DNA of 64,000 nucleotides from Bettongia penicillata ogilbyi (taxonomy: Eukaryota; Chordata; Mammalia; Diprotodontia; Potoroidae): contig JAJHZJ010000041.1 of the NCBI GenBank assembly GCA_023548195.1, positions 1,860,001 to 1,924,000 of the forward strand, in the 5' to 3' direction. Both the position numbers and the translations under genes were made by a program. Shown one piece after another: positions 35,131 through 48,035 of the stretch. The notes below the pieces were generated by a model. It saw only the letters and a program-made list of their open reading frames with translations, made no database searches and was not told where the DNA came from. Position 1 is the stretch's first letter. Each line of letters starts with the position of its first letter.

Positions 35131-36059
35131 GCATTGTTCTTCCTCATCTAAAAGGATGAAACAAAATACCCTGTTCACCAAGAAAGTAACCTTGTATAGT
35201 TTAATTTTTTTTCCCTTTTTTGGGCATTTTCCCAGCCAGTTATTGAACTTTAGAGTCCTCTGTCAAGAGGAGGATATACTCTGGGGACCTGTCTCAGTTC
35301 CTCCAAGGTGGCACAATCAAGGAAGAGGAGTTTACTGCTCTCCTGGTCTGCACATTGCTCTGGGAGCAACCAAAAACTTTTCTGCCCAGAATCTGGGAGT
35401 AGTAGAATTCCTTCTCCACAACTGCCTTCAGCTCCACCTCACCCTAGGACCATGCTCAGGGCGGAGACCCACATCAGGTGCTCAATTCCCCCATGGGCTT
35501 TAAGGTGAGGGTTCCATAAATGGACCCTGCAGCCCACTGCTGCCACCACCTGGGGCTGGGGCTAGGGGAAAATCCTGCTCCTTTCTCGCCCAGTTGAAAA
35601 AGCCCTGTCACTGACCTGTGAAGCTGTCTTTGGCATTTGTGGGCTGAGTGATCCGGGAACTTCCACTGATGCTGAGGATTACACACCTGAGGGTTGTTCT
35701 GGTCCTGTCCCTCCTGGTGCCACATAGCCATGGCTAGGCTGTGCTCTGCTGCATGCTCCATGCGAGAGACCTTTCCTATCAGCCTTCCAGGTTACCTTGG
35801 GCTAGAAATCTCTTTCACTCTGTCATTCTGTGGTTTTTGTTATTTTAGAATTTGTTGAGTCATTTTTTACAGATATTTTACAGGCTGTGGGGGAAGAGTT
35901 AGTGTATGTGCATCTTTGTACTCCACTATCTTGGCTCCGCCTCTGATTTTCTTTTTCAAAATGGAATCTAGTTTTATTAATAAACACATTCACAAATAAG
36001 TTCTTAAATAAATGCAATGGCTCTTTTCTTTGTTTACTTCTTTTGGGATTTTTCAACAT

Positions 36060-36960
36060 ACTATTTTGTTGTTTAATTGGGGGTCTTTAATTTGTCACTT
36101 TTCTATTCTTTAAAGTTGCATGACCAATTCATTAATCTGCTCTTCCTCTCTTTTACTGATGGAAATATGCAGAAGTAAAAATTGCCTTTATTTCTGTAAC
36201 AAAACATTCTACCTAAGCCAAGCTAACCAGTGAGTAGCTCATATTACTAAATTATTCACATCTAAATAAAATAGCAGTTACATTTAAGTAATTAGTTAGA
36301 ATTGATAAGGAATACAGTTGTAAATGCATTTAAGGCATAAGAGTAATAAGATTACCTCTTTTTTTAATGACAGCTAGTAAAATACTGACAAGAAGGCAAG
36401 CTGATTATTAAAAAGACAGTCTCACATTTCTAGTGAATGACACTTTCCTGTGCTAACCACTAAAGCAACAGTCTGGGGAATTTCAATTAACAATTAAATA
36501 ATCCCAATGCTAGCTCCCAGTGGCACAAAATTATTAAAATATGCTTGTGTTTTACAAAGCACTGCAAGGTAGAAATACAATGCAATTGGAACTATAATTG
36601 TATATTATATTAATTTAGGATATAAACATTCCAAATATGAAAGTCTCAGTCATTTTCTCACTTCTTATACCTTTCAAGAGATTTTATCACAAAAATTGTA
36701 AGGCAATGCACTTCAGGCTTTACACTGTTATCAGAGTTACAGGACAAATTTACCTTTTCTGAGCATAATGCCACTAGAAACCACTGAAATTCTGCACAAT
36801 CTAGTCCAAGACAACTGTTTTAAAAAATTAAAATACAAAAAGGAGTCACAGTATAGCAGTAACACAGATACTATAAAAAATTGTATGACCCTAACTTCAT
36901 AAGTTTCTTCACTAAGCCATGTAACTGTGTAAGGAAATAGAAGCAGTTAAAATACTTTTG
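36060..36960. other. Unique AT-rich intron sequence
   Basis: No recognised feature on either strand. Confidence 0.5.
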
Positions 36961-36962
36961 CT

Positions 36963-37020
36963 TGTGTGTGTGAGTGTGTATGTGTGTGTGTGTGTGTGTG
37001 TATGTGTGTGTGTGTGTGTG
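36963..37020 (+). repeat. (GT)n microsatellite
   Basis: GTGTGTGTGA and GTGTATGTGTG-type variants lead into mostly pure GT units. Confidence 0.95.
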
Positions 37021-37740
37021 ACCTGAACTTTTAGCAAACTAACCTGCAATGACAATCTTAGGACAGAGGTTAATAGATAAAAGAAGGTATAGAGTGCTTA
37101 TTGGTTTTTAAAGTTTTTTCTCAGCTTTCTTTATCTTTTTGCTACTGGTGCCTTTTAACCTCACATCTTTCCATACTGAACGCTTCCCTTAAAAAAAAAA
37201 ACAAAACAAAAAAACAGCAACAACACTTAAAGAAAAGGATCCAATATTCTGACTAAATCTAAAGTCATAATCAATATTTTGTCTGAATGGTTCCCTGTAT
37301 CTTTACCATAAGGAGGTATGTTTTATTATCTGGTCTTGGGGAATTTAATGTTAACTACTGAGAAATGTACTTTATTTTTTAAGATCTTTTCATTTATACC
37401 ATTATCATCCTATATACTGAACTACTATTGATTATATCACTCTACACCATTTCACATAAATCTTCCCAGATTTCTCTGAATTCTTCAGTTATCATATCTT
37501 TTTTTTTTCTTTCCCATTGGGGGTTCTAGGAATTCACCACAACACATTGCAAAATTCAATGTTCACATAGATTTTTCATATATAACACATTTTCCCAAGT
37601 TAGATTTTCAGCGTTTGATGATTTAAAAGGTTATAAGGTAATATTCATAGGACAAAGGACAGGAAGGAAACTTAAGGTTCTATAAGTGTAAACCTTTCAT
37701 TTTCTAAATGAAGAATACAGGACCTATGAATTCAAACCTT
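37021..37740. other. Unique intron sequence
   Basis: No exon or transposon recognised. Short A-run (37,191-37,200) and T-run (37,499-37,510) only. Confidence 0.5.
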
Positions 37741-38265
37741 TGCTGTTGTTGTTTGTCCTTCATTCTCAGAGGACTATGACATCAGGGAGGTGACGCCATG
37801 ACATGTAAGTAAACCAAATTAAGTGAGGGAGGGCTGTGCCAAGTCACCAGCCTCACTTTTTCCTCTACAGCCATCTGGGTCCAGTGGCCAGATATAGAGC
37901 TGGACAATAGGAGATGGCCCCTGACTTAGATTTTTTAAGACCAAGGGCTATTACCTAATGATTTGTTCGGATGATGACCATGAAGACTTCAAAGAAACAC
38001 AGAAGGAAGAGAGGCATAAACCAAAGCAGAACCAAAAAAACGATGCACGTAATTATCACAATAAGGAAACAAGCACTTATTGAAAGAACACTACAAAAAG
38101 GACAGTAGATGTTTTATAATTACGGTGACAAAGATTAACCTATTAACCTAGAAGAGAAATGAGAAATTGTCTCTTCCCTTGTTTGCTGAATGGAGGAACT
38201 ACAGGTTTGGAACATTACATATTCTCTCAGACATCGTATACTAATGAAATCTGTTGAACTTCTTT
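37741..38265 (-). repeat. About 540-bp interspersed repeat, copy 2 (uninterrupted)
   Basis: In reverse it reads the same ordered blocks as 4,771-5,107 plus 7,745-7,945. It ends GAATGAAGGACAAACAAC (plus-strand GTTGTTTGTCCTTCATTC at 37,747). Because this copy is not interrupted, it fixes the full length and proves that the two pieces around HAL1 B belong together. No open frame of note. Confidence 0.75.
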
Positions 38266-38994
38266 TTCTTTTCATTTTTTTAATTCATTTTTTGGACCAT
38301 GAAGACAGAGGAGATCTGAAGAGACACTGTTATTCCCTTCCATTGAAACATAAGCATTTCTTCAATATTTACTCCAATTAAATTGTTCAAATATACATAC
38401 ATATGTATATACACACATATATCTTGGTAAAGTTCTTTTGTCATCATTATTTGCAATTTACTTTGTACTGTGCATTTTCATCAGGAATACCCCAAAAAAG
38501 GTCTCTATTAAAAATTCTTTTTCTTCCCTTTCAGAATTATATTTAATGTGGGAGGATAGGCTATTCTTGATTCTAATGTTTTTTTAAAATTTGCCTTTTG
38601 TTAAGTACTACAAACATCAGTTGTGGCAAAAACCTGTATGTAATCCTGTGATATTTGAACTATTTCCTTCATGGAGACCTAACCAGCCTGGGAAAGAAAA
38701 GATTCTAGCCTCCCTGACTTAGCCTTTCCAGTATGCACCCAACCTCCTAAAGCAACACAGTGGTTACCCTGCCTGCCCTAAAAGGAGGGAAGGAACCTGG
38801 GCTCCTTGTGTTAATGGGACTATTTCATCACATTCCCAGACCCCTTCACATTGACACAAGTAACATTTGTACAGCCCAATCAACTGATTTCAAGCTTCAC
38901 GCACTGTGGGATACACAGGAATGGCTCCAACTCAAAGTCATCACAGCTCCAAGCACCATGATGACCTACCTGATTTAAAACATCAATAATTAAT
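38266..38994. other. Intron sequence with no recognised feature
   Basis: Includes a short ATACATACATATGTATAT tract (38,391-38,420). The stretch 38,700-38,990 is GC-richer and could be a further, unrecognised 5' part of the L2 that follows. Confidence 0.4.
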
Positions 38995-39265
38995 AAAACA
39001 ACATCATACTCTCTTCAAATTCCACACTCTGCCCCCTAAAAACTGCTCCATTATTTCCATCTCCCTAGCACAAACTCCCCAATGTTCCCCTCTAAAGCTA
39101 CCCATACCCCTACTGTGTTTTCTGGAATGCATACTCCATAGGTAGCAGACTTGTTTTGTTGCCATTCTTAACACTTGCCATATTCTCAAACTCCCTGGGC
39201 CCAGGCATCCTCCTGATGACAGATTTCCAAACCCATTTTTCAGCAGTTATGCTTTCACTGCTACT
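38995..39265 (+). mobile_element. L2 LINE fragment (start of endonuclease domain)
   Basis: TTTTCTGGAATGCATACTCC and the following 150 bases match, block by block, the start of the longer L2 at 42,040-42,200. They correspond to the WNARSVCNK-type start of the L2 endonuclease. The match breaks off near 39,265. Confidence 0.65.
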
Positions 39266-39274
39266 GCTGGCTCA

Positions 39275-39725
39275 GACTGCTAAGCATTCGAACTCTACTG
39301 CACAGAGCACGACTCCAGGTTGGCCATGTTGTTTGAATGCCAAAATTATGTCTGCCTAAAACACTATTTTATGGAGAACTCACACAAGGCAAGCTTACAT
39401 GAAAGTCAAAAGAAGTGGTACAAAAACACTCTCAAGCTCTGTCTGAAGAACTTTGGAATCAGCGAAACATGGGAGATATTGGCACAGAGCTGTCCAACAT
39501 GATATGCCTGCATCGAAGAAGACAATGTACTTTATGAGCAAAGCAGAATTGCAATAGCTCAAAAGAAAGATGAGATGCATAAGTTTAGAGACATCTCCAC
39601 TCCAAATGCAGTATTTGTGCCCAATCTCCTCATATTGATGTGATCAGTCACAGTCAAGACACACTGTATCTTGACCCCCAGATAATGATGTCATTTTAGT
39701 CCTCTTCAAGAACAATGGGCAAAAA
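39275..39725 (+). mobile_element. 3' end of a LINE with a degenerate C-terminal finger-like motif
   Basis: Broken frames give a LGHVV-MPKLCLPKTLFYGELTQGK-like stretch, then KKWYKNTLKLCLKNFGISET and LYEQSRIAIAQKKDEMHKFR, and finally an HIDVISHSQDT remnant. This is the layout of LINE proteins ending in a GHVxRM...KRFKDxLKxSLKxxxI block and a C2H2 finger. The 3' end is GATGTCATTTTAGTCCTCTT followed by CAAGAACAATGGGCAAAA, close to the tail of the 540-bp repeat and of the SINE at 55,045. The clade is not assigned. Confidence 0.55.
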
Positions 39726-40875
<1,150 letters not shown>

Positions 40876-41496
40876 TTAGAAAAAAAAAAGAAGGAAAATG
40901 GATGAGTTTTAAGGTTAGATTTCTAATGAATTTCTAAATTTCCAATTTAAGTTGGTAAAATTTGTTCTGGATAAAATAAATACATTAAAAACATTAATTA
41001 TCATAGCTAAAACCTCATTCCAACTTAATTTCTTTACTAGGAATTAAAGAATATAAGTAACATTTTGTCTGTGATAGAAAAAAGAAATTTGGAAAGGGCA
41101 AAGTCTTAAATAAAGACAAATTTATGCTCAAATCATATTTTCTCCACGTCAAATCACTGAGTTTCAATTATTACAAATACTTTAGAGTAAACAAAGATTT
41201 TCTGAAAGCCCAATAAGAAAAAGGATATTTTAATGATTCTGTGTAAACTTCCAAAAGCTCACTATTTGTGTGTATATGTGTGTGTGCACACATGTGCTAA
41301 TGAGTCTTTTGTAAGAATAGGCAATATCCTATAATTTCACTATAAGGAGCTCCAGATAAAGAAATTCCATCAAAGAAAACATAGATCAGCAAAGTGATAC
41401 AAAACTAAAATCAAAAGAGATCCCTGCAGGCCACAAACTGCCTTAGAAAACCACAAACTAACATTAGCTATACTTTATCATATATTCATTTATTTT

Positions 41497-41584
41497 GTTA
41501 AACATTTTCCAATCATATTTTGATCTGATTCTCAACATATGTTAAACATTTTCCAATCATATTTTGATCTGATTCTCAACATAT
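41497..41584. repeat. Perfect 44-bp tandem duplication
   Basis: Unit GTTAAACATTTTCCAATCAT... ending CTCAACATAT occurs at 41,497-41,540 and again at 41,541-41,584 with no difference. It lies in otherwise unique intron DNA and looks recent. Confidence 0.97.
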
Positions 41585-41910
41585 GAGGAGTTTTGTAGCA
41601 ACTGGGCTGCAAGTCTGGCACCTCTGATCTTAAAGCACTAAAAAGTCTTGGCAACGGTCACAGAGTCCGTGAGCATGTCACAGGGGAGATGTGACCTCAG
41701 ATGTGACCTGGCTCCAAGGTCACATTTCTTTTTTGAGTTTTTTACAGTACAGTTGAATTGTTTGAAGAAAGTACAATCAGACTGTGACTAAATTGTAGAT
41801 GAAAACATAAAATTTTAATCTATGTGAAGCTCTTGTAGAAAATCTTTTTAAATGCATCTGAACTAATTATTCAAATGTTTAACTCCCACATCATCCCAGA
41901 GATTCTGAAC

Positions 41911-42025
41911 CCTATATATGTATATGTATATATGTACATACATATATACATAGATATATGTACATACATATATATATACACATAGATATATGTACATATA
42001 TGCATACACACATATACATACATAC
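41911..42025. repeat. TATATG/CATATA simple tract
   Basis: Alternating ATATATGTA and CATACATATA words, self-complementary over about 110 bases, directly before the long L2. Confidence 0.9.
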
Positions 42026-42971
42026 AACTCATATCTTCCACCATGTTCTCTGGAATGCTTGCTCCATAGGTAACAACCATGCTTTCATCTTACACCACTG
42101 CCATTCTTAACATTTTCCATATTCTTAAACTCCCTGGAACCAGACAGCCTCCTAATGGCACAAATTTCCAAATACGCTTTTCAGCAGTGGCTATACATTT
42201 ACTCCTACTTCCTGACTCACTGATTGGGGTTGAGGGAGTCAGATACTCCTCAATCTGCATCGCTACTTCCAGGTTCTCTGTTACCAACATCATTAGCACT
42301 AATCACTTCACCTCTGTGGTTCCTTCGATTCATACCTATCCCCCAACTGAGATTCTGGTGATTGTTCTCTACATACCTTCAGGACATTTGCCTTTCTTCC
42401 TCAATGAGTTTAGTGCCTGACTTACAATTTCTCTCAACTCCCCAAATTCCTGTGGTAATACTAGGGGGACATCAACATAATAAAGATACATCCTCAAATA
42501 GCCTAATCTCCCAATTTCTCAACTTAATAATTTTTCACGACCAACTTCTCTACCCTATCATAGCTATACCCTTATCTTGCCATCACCCATATTTGTTCCA
42601 TTTCCATGTTCAGAATGCTGAAATTCCTTTACTTGAGCATGACCTGTTGTCATTCCACCTCTCCTTCTCCCTTGTAACACCCAAAATCTGTTCCTCACCC
42701 TCACCGTGACCTCTGATTTTCTCCTCTCAGTTCTGTCCCAGGCTATCCCCTCGGACCTCTGCACCATTCCCTGTTCCCCATCTTAAATCCTGGGTAAAAC
42801 AGTTCAACTCTACAGGGCCCTCTTCTGCCAAGTGCCTGGCCCTTGTCTGACTGCTACAGCTGCCTGGCCAAGCTTCAGCCTGGGATCATCCCCATCATCT
42901 GCATCTCATACACTGCTGCTGAACAAAACCATGCTGACTGCATTCACTATAAATTTATGGTACATAACTTC

Positions 42972-43248
42972 AACTACATCTATGTGGTATAGTGGAGAGA
43001 ATGCCAAACCTGGAATCAAGGAGGTGTCTCTTCCTGAGTTCAAATCCAACCTCAGACATTACTAGCTGTGTGACTCTGGGCAAGTGTCACTTAACCCTGT
43101 TTGCCTCAATTTTCACAACTATAAAATGATATGGAGAAGGAAATGTCAAGCCACTCCAGTATCTTTACCAAGAAAACCCCAAATGGAGTCACAAACAGTT
43201 TGACTTTACTGAAAAAACAACGCAACAGCAGCAATAACAACAAACATC
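42972..43248 (+). mobile_element. MAR1-type CORE-SINE inserted in L2
   Basis: GTGGTATAGTGGAGAGAATG, GAGTTCAAATCCAACCTCAG, CTAGCTGTGTGACTCTGGGC, GGAGAAGGAAATGTCAAGCC and CCCCAAATGGAGTCACAAAC follow the MAR1 order (tRNA-like head, CORE, Bov-B/RTE-like tail). It ends in an AACAACAAAC-type tail. Confidence 0.85.
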
Positions 43249-44097
43249 AACTGAGCCCTCACTGCTGCAAGATGATCCTTTTACAAATCCCTAACTGGCT
43301 CAACCATCACACTCACCATAGTGGCTTTTCCAAATATTTTCATTCCTTTTCAAACCTCCCACAGCTCCCAATCATACCCTTCCAGCTAAAAGCCTTGCAT
43401 CACCTTTCACTGAAATAGCCAAGACCAGTATGTGAGAGGTCCCTCTTTTCCCCTTCATCCTCGTCTCATACCATGATGATGCCTTCTCCCACTTTCTCGT
43501 TCACCCTTTTCTCATTACAAAAGTGACCCTTCTCCTTGCCAAGGTGGATTGGCTACTTCCCCACTGCCTATAAACACACCCCATATGTCTCTCACCCTCA
43601 AAGACTCCTCACTTGACCACATCCTTCCCTGCTGGCTACCTTCCTCTTTCTCTCTTCTTTTTGTGGCTAAACACCTTCCAGCTATAAACTATACCTATCT
43701 TTTCTTTCCTCTCACTCTTCTCTTAACTCTGACTTCCAGCTTTATCAGTAAACCAAAACCTCTCTCCTCCAAAGTTATCAACTGAAAAATCCACTGCTTT
43801 TTTCAGTCCTCATCCTTCTTGACCTCTCTGCAGCCGTTGACACTGTCAGTTGATCACCTTCTTCTCCTGGATACTCTCATCTTTCCAGGTTTTCATGACA
43901 CTGCTCTCTTGTGTTTTCTCTTTGCCTTATTTTAGTGTTCCTTTTCAGTCTCCTCTGGTGGCTCACCCAGGTCTCACCCACTAACCATGGATGTCTCCCA
44001 GCACTGTGTCATAGACCCCTTTTCTCTGCTCACTCTCTAGGATTTCACTTCGTGAACTCATCAGTCAGGTTATATGATGCTTCCTATAGAAATAGTT

Positions 44098-44338
44098 AAT
44101 TGATGAAGTGGTTACGTAAGAGGACTAAACCTGGAAAAATTGAGTTCAAATGTAGCTATGTGATCCTAGGCAAATGCCTTAGCATTTGTCTGCCTCAGTT
44201 TCCTCAATTCTAATATAGAGATAGAAATAGCACCTACCTCCCAAATTTGTTGTGAAGATCAATCAATATTTGTAAAGCACATGTCTCGATGCCTAGAACA
44301 TAGCACACATTTAATGAATGTTTCCAGGCTTGCACCCT
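44098..44338 (+). mobile_element. MIR SINE inserted in L2
   Basis: AGCTATGTGATCCTAGGCAA, GCCTCAGTTTCCTCAATTCT, ATAGCACCTACCTCCCAAAT, TTGTTGTGAAGATCAATCAA and TGCCTAGAACATAGCACACA give nearly the full sense-strand MIR. Confidence 0.85.
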
Positions 44339-45374
44339 TCCTTCTTTCCAAAGATTTATTATCTCTGTATGCCTGATTCTCTAATTCATTTGCCCAGCCC
44401 TTACTTCTCTCTTGTCCTGGAGTGTTCCATCTCCAACTGCACATTAGACATCTCAAAATGGATACTTCATCTTCAACTCCATATATCTAAAACTGAACTC
44501 ATTACTGTTCCCCCAAACCCTTTCCTCTTCCCAACTTTCCCATTACTGCTAAGGGCATCACAATTCTCCCACTCACTCAGGACTGCAAGGCAAGGGTCAT
44601 CTTCTATTCCTCACTCCTGACCCCAACATGCAGTCTTGTTGCCAAGTCTCACATATGTCCTGCTCTTCAGTTTGACAATACTACCACCCTGGTGCAAGAC
44701 CACAGCTAACTCTTCGACTACTGAAATATCCTATTGATTGGCTTCTCTCCCTCATATCTCTCCCTCTTACAATATATCCTCCATTCAGATGTTAAACTGA
44801 TCTGCCTAAAGTCAAAGTCTAATTATGCTCTACCCCTCTTTGATTGACTCAATGGCTCCTTATTGGCCCCAGGATCAAATATAAAAATATACTCTATTTG
44901 CCTTCTAAAGCTCTTCATAATTTTCCTATCTTTTTACACCTCAAATTCCCCACTTCTATCATGTATTCTGGGATCAACTGACACTGGTTTCCTTCTTACT
45001 CCTCAAACAAACTCCCCATCACCCTTCAGACTTAAACCATTTTCACTGGCAGTCCCTCAAATCTAGAACTCTCTCCCTTCTCATCTCTGCCTCCTAGTTT
45101 CCCTGATTCCTTCAATTTTCAGTTAAAGTTCCACCTTCTATAAGAACATTGTCATAATTCCTAATAATTTTAGTACTTTCCCTCTGTTGATTATATCCAA
45201 TTTATCCTGTCTAAAACTTGTTTGCACATAGATATTTGAATGTTGTCTCCCCAATTAGAAATTCTTGTGAACAGAGATCGTCTTCTCCCATCTTTGTAAC
45301 CTTTGAACTTCACACTGTGCCTGATACATAGTAGACACTTAATAATTGCTAGCTGACTAGGAAGCTGATCTACA

Positions 45375-45745
45375 ACTTTTTTGCAAGTATATTTAACAAA
45401 TATTTAGTAAGTACTTCACATGTGCAATGCAATCATTTTTCTAGACATTAGGATACAAGGATAATATAATATGGCACAATCTCTATACTCCAGAAAATTA
45501 TAATTTAGTAGGCAGAACAACATAAACATCTAATAATAAATAATGTGAAAAGAACAAGAGAAGACACAATGCTAATTATATTATGACAAATACATAGAAG
45601 AAAAATATAAGATGGCATGAGAAATTCAAGAAAAAAGAGATCACTAATAGCTAACAAGTTTAGAACTGGGGAGACATGGTCTGTTTTCTTCACAAAGTGA
45701 GAGAGAATGAAGTCTGAATGGGATGACATAGGTGATTTAGAAGAA
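45375..45745 (-). mobile_element. Antisense L2 3'-end fragment, tail-to-tail with the long L2
   Basis: ATTTAGTAAGTACTTCACAT, CATTAGGATACAAGGATAAT and CTCCAGAAAATTATAATTTA follow the reversed L2 3' end. It abuts the 3' end of the sense L2 at 45,355. Confidence 0.55.
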
Positions 45746-46839
45746 CAAAAGTTCTAAACAGCAGCTATCAGTAGTGATAACCCACTATGTCAACTCAAAA
45801 TAGATGAAGGGAAAGTAAATAATTATTTATTAAGAGCCTTTTATATACCAGACACCATACATATTATGAACTTTAGGGGCAGAGCCAAGATGGCAGAGTA
45901 GAAGGATGGACCTGCTCTAGCTCTCCCCCCACAGCCCATAAAATACCTGTAAAAAAAATGACTCTAAACAAGTTCTAGAGCCACAGAAGCCACAAAATGA
46001 AGGAGTGAAACAGATGTTTCAGCCCAAGATAGCCAGGAAGGTGGACAGGAAAGGTCTATTGCACCAGGCTCAGAGCCTAGCACAGCCTAGCCTTGGTCAC
46101 ATGGCATGGCACAGACAAGACTGGAGCAGGATCCAGGGCACAGAATCATGGATAGCAGCTGCAGTTCCCAGATTTCTCAACCCATTAACACCAAAGACAG
46201 CTTCAAAGGTCAGTAAGAAAGCTCTTTCACCTGGGTGAGCAGGGAGTGCAGTCTGGCCCCAGCCCCAGGGTGATGGTGGCCACTGTGGCAGCAGTGTCTA
46301 CTTTTGCAGCCCTTGGCCTAGACCCTGGGGAAATTGAGCAGTCAATCTGGGTCACAGTCCTGAGTGTGGGGAGTCCTGCGATGGGGAGGAGCACTGCTGT
46401 GGTGGAGCTGGTAGTGGTTGAGGAGAGAGAACCCTACTCAGAGTTCTAGGGCAGAAAAGAGTGCTTGTGATTGCTCACAGACCAAAGCTCAGATCAGGAG
46501 AAGAGTAAACTCCTCTCCCTTGACTGTGCCACCTTGGAGGAACTGAGACCTTACAGGTCCATACAGATATCTCAGAGAACAGCTGCACAAAACCTCTGAA
46601 GCCTAGGGTAGTAGACCCTCCACTTGACAAAGGACTCAAAAGTCAAGTAACTGGCTGGGAAAATGCCCAAAAAGGGGGAAAATAATAAGACTATATAAGG
46701 TTACTTTCTTGGCTCTTTCTTCCATCCTTTCAGATGAGGAAGAACAAAGCATACCATCAGAGGAAGACATCAAAGTCAAGGCTTCTACATCCGAAAGTCC
46801 AAAAAAAATGCAATGGTGTCATTGCACAAAGGTCATGGA

Positions 46840-47780
46840 AGCTCAATGGAAGAGCTCAAAAATGATTTTGAAAATCAAGTAAGAGAGGTAAAGAAAAAAC
46901 TGAGAAGAGAAATGAGAGTGATGCAAGAAAATCACAAAAAACAAGTCAATAGCTTGCTAAAGGAGACCCCAAAAAATGCTGAAGAAAATAACCTTTAAAA
47001 TGAGACAAACCCAAATGGCAAAAGAGGTCAAAAAGCCAATGAGGAGAAGAATGCTTTAAAAAGAAGAAATGGCTAAATGAAAAAGGAGGTTCAAATGTCA
47101 CTAAAGAAAACAGTTCTTTAAAAATTAGAATAGACAGACAGAAAGAAGCTAACGACTTTATGAGAAACCAAGAAATTATAAAACAAAGCTGAAAGAATAA
47201 AAAAATAGAAGACAATGTGAAATATCTCATTGGAAAAACAAATGATCTGGAAAATAGATCCATGGGAGATAATTTAAAAATTATTGGTCTGCCTGAAAAC
47301 CAGGATCAAAAAACAGCCTAGACATCATTTTCCAAGAAATTATCAAGGAAAACTGCCCTGATATTCTAGAACCAAAGGGTAAAACAGAGATGGAAAGAAT
47401 TCACTGTCCACCTCCTGAAATAGATCCCAAAGGAAAACTCCTAGGAATATTATAGTCAAATTCCAGAGTTTCCAGGTCACAGAGAAAATACTACAAGCAG
47501 CAAGAAAGAAATAATTCAAGTATTATGGAAATATAATTAGGATAACACAGGATTTCGCAGCTTCCACACTAAGGGATCCAAGGACTTGGAATATGATATT
47601 CGAGAGGTCAAAGGAGCTAGAATTACAAACAAAAATCACCTACCCAGCAAAACTGAGTATAATACTTTGGGGAAAAAATGGAATTTCAATGAAATATAGG
47701 ACTTCTAAGCATCCTTGTTGAAAAGACCAGAGCTGAATAGAAAAATGACTTTCAAATACAAGAATCAAGAGAAACATGAA
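46840..47780 (+). pseudogene. HAL1 F ORF1 remnant
   Basis: An open piece 46,813-46,998 reads SSMEELKNDFENQVREVKKK and then a coiled-coil start. Later segments give the RRM (DNLKIIGLPENQDQ-like, about 47,270) and a C-terminal domain near 47,580-47,720, separated by stops and shifts. It shares the frame change after the KGK residues with copies A and D but with a short A-run. Confidence 0.6.
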
Positions 47781-47907
47781 AAGGTAAACAGGAAAGAGAA
47801 ACCTTAAGGAACTCATTAATGTTGAACTATTTAAATTTCTACATGGAAAGATGTTATTTGTAACTCATGAGATCTTTTTCAGTATTAGAGTAGTTAGAGG
47901 GAATTAT

Positions 47908-48035
47908 GTGTGTGTGTGTGTGTGTGTGTACATATTATGTATGTGTAGGTATGGATATGTACATGGGTGTCTGTATATATATGTGTGTGTACATGTATGT
48001 ATGTATATATACATACATACATGTACACACACACA
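47908..48035. repeat. TG and ATAC/ATGT simple tract in the HAL1 F 3' UTR
   Basis: (TG)n at 47,908-47,930 passes into TATGTATGT and ATACATACAT words and a CACACACAC end. Confidence 0.9.

Larger units (their letters stand above)
30710..35942 (-). mobile_element. HAL1 copy E (minus strand), split by HAL1 D
   Basis: Pieces 30,710-31,398 (3' UTR, reversed) and 34,236-35,942 (ORF1 and 5' region, reversed) form one element. The 5' end at 35,942 reads, in reverse, GGCGGAGCCAAGATAGTGGA. The distal part of the 3' UTR and the A-tail are missing at 30,710. ORF1 pieces include 34,524-34,805 (RRM region, DNLKIMGVPESHDQKKSLDI). At the equivalent of the A7 run of copies A and D this copy keeps the ancestral frame. 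GC-rich 5' region at about 35,250-35,800. Confidence 0.82.
42030..45355 (+). mobile_element. Long L2 LINE (endonuclease to 3' end), split by MAR1 and MIR
   Basis: Three pieces of one element: 42,030-42,970, 43,250-44,095 and 44,340-45,355. In order they show: TCTGGAATGCTTGCTCCATA (endonuclease start); ATTGTTCTCTACATACCTTC (endonuclease middle); CATGCTGACTGCATTCACTA (linker); TTCCCTGCTGGCTACCTTCC and CTTCTTGACCTCTCTGCAGC (reverse transcriptase); then CTAAAACTGAACTCATTACT and ATGGCTCCTTATTGGCCCCA. The end is ACTTAATAATTGCTAGCTGA. This is most of an L2 ORF and its 3' UTR. Many stops make it inactive. Confidence 0.82.

Noticed and set aside
42079..45066. Many 60-115 codon plus-strand frames
   Set aside because: They are broken pieces of the L2 coding region and its SINE insertions, not separate genes.
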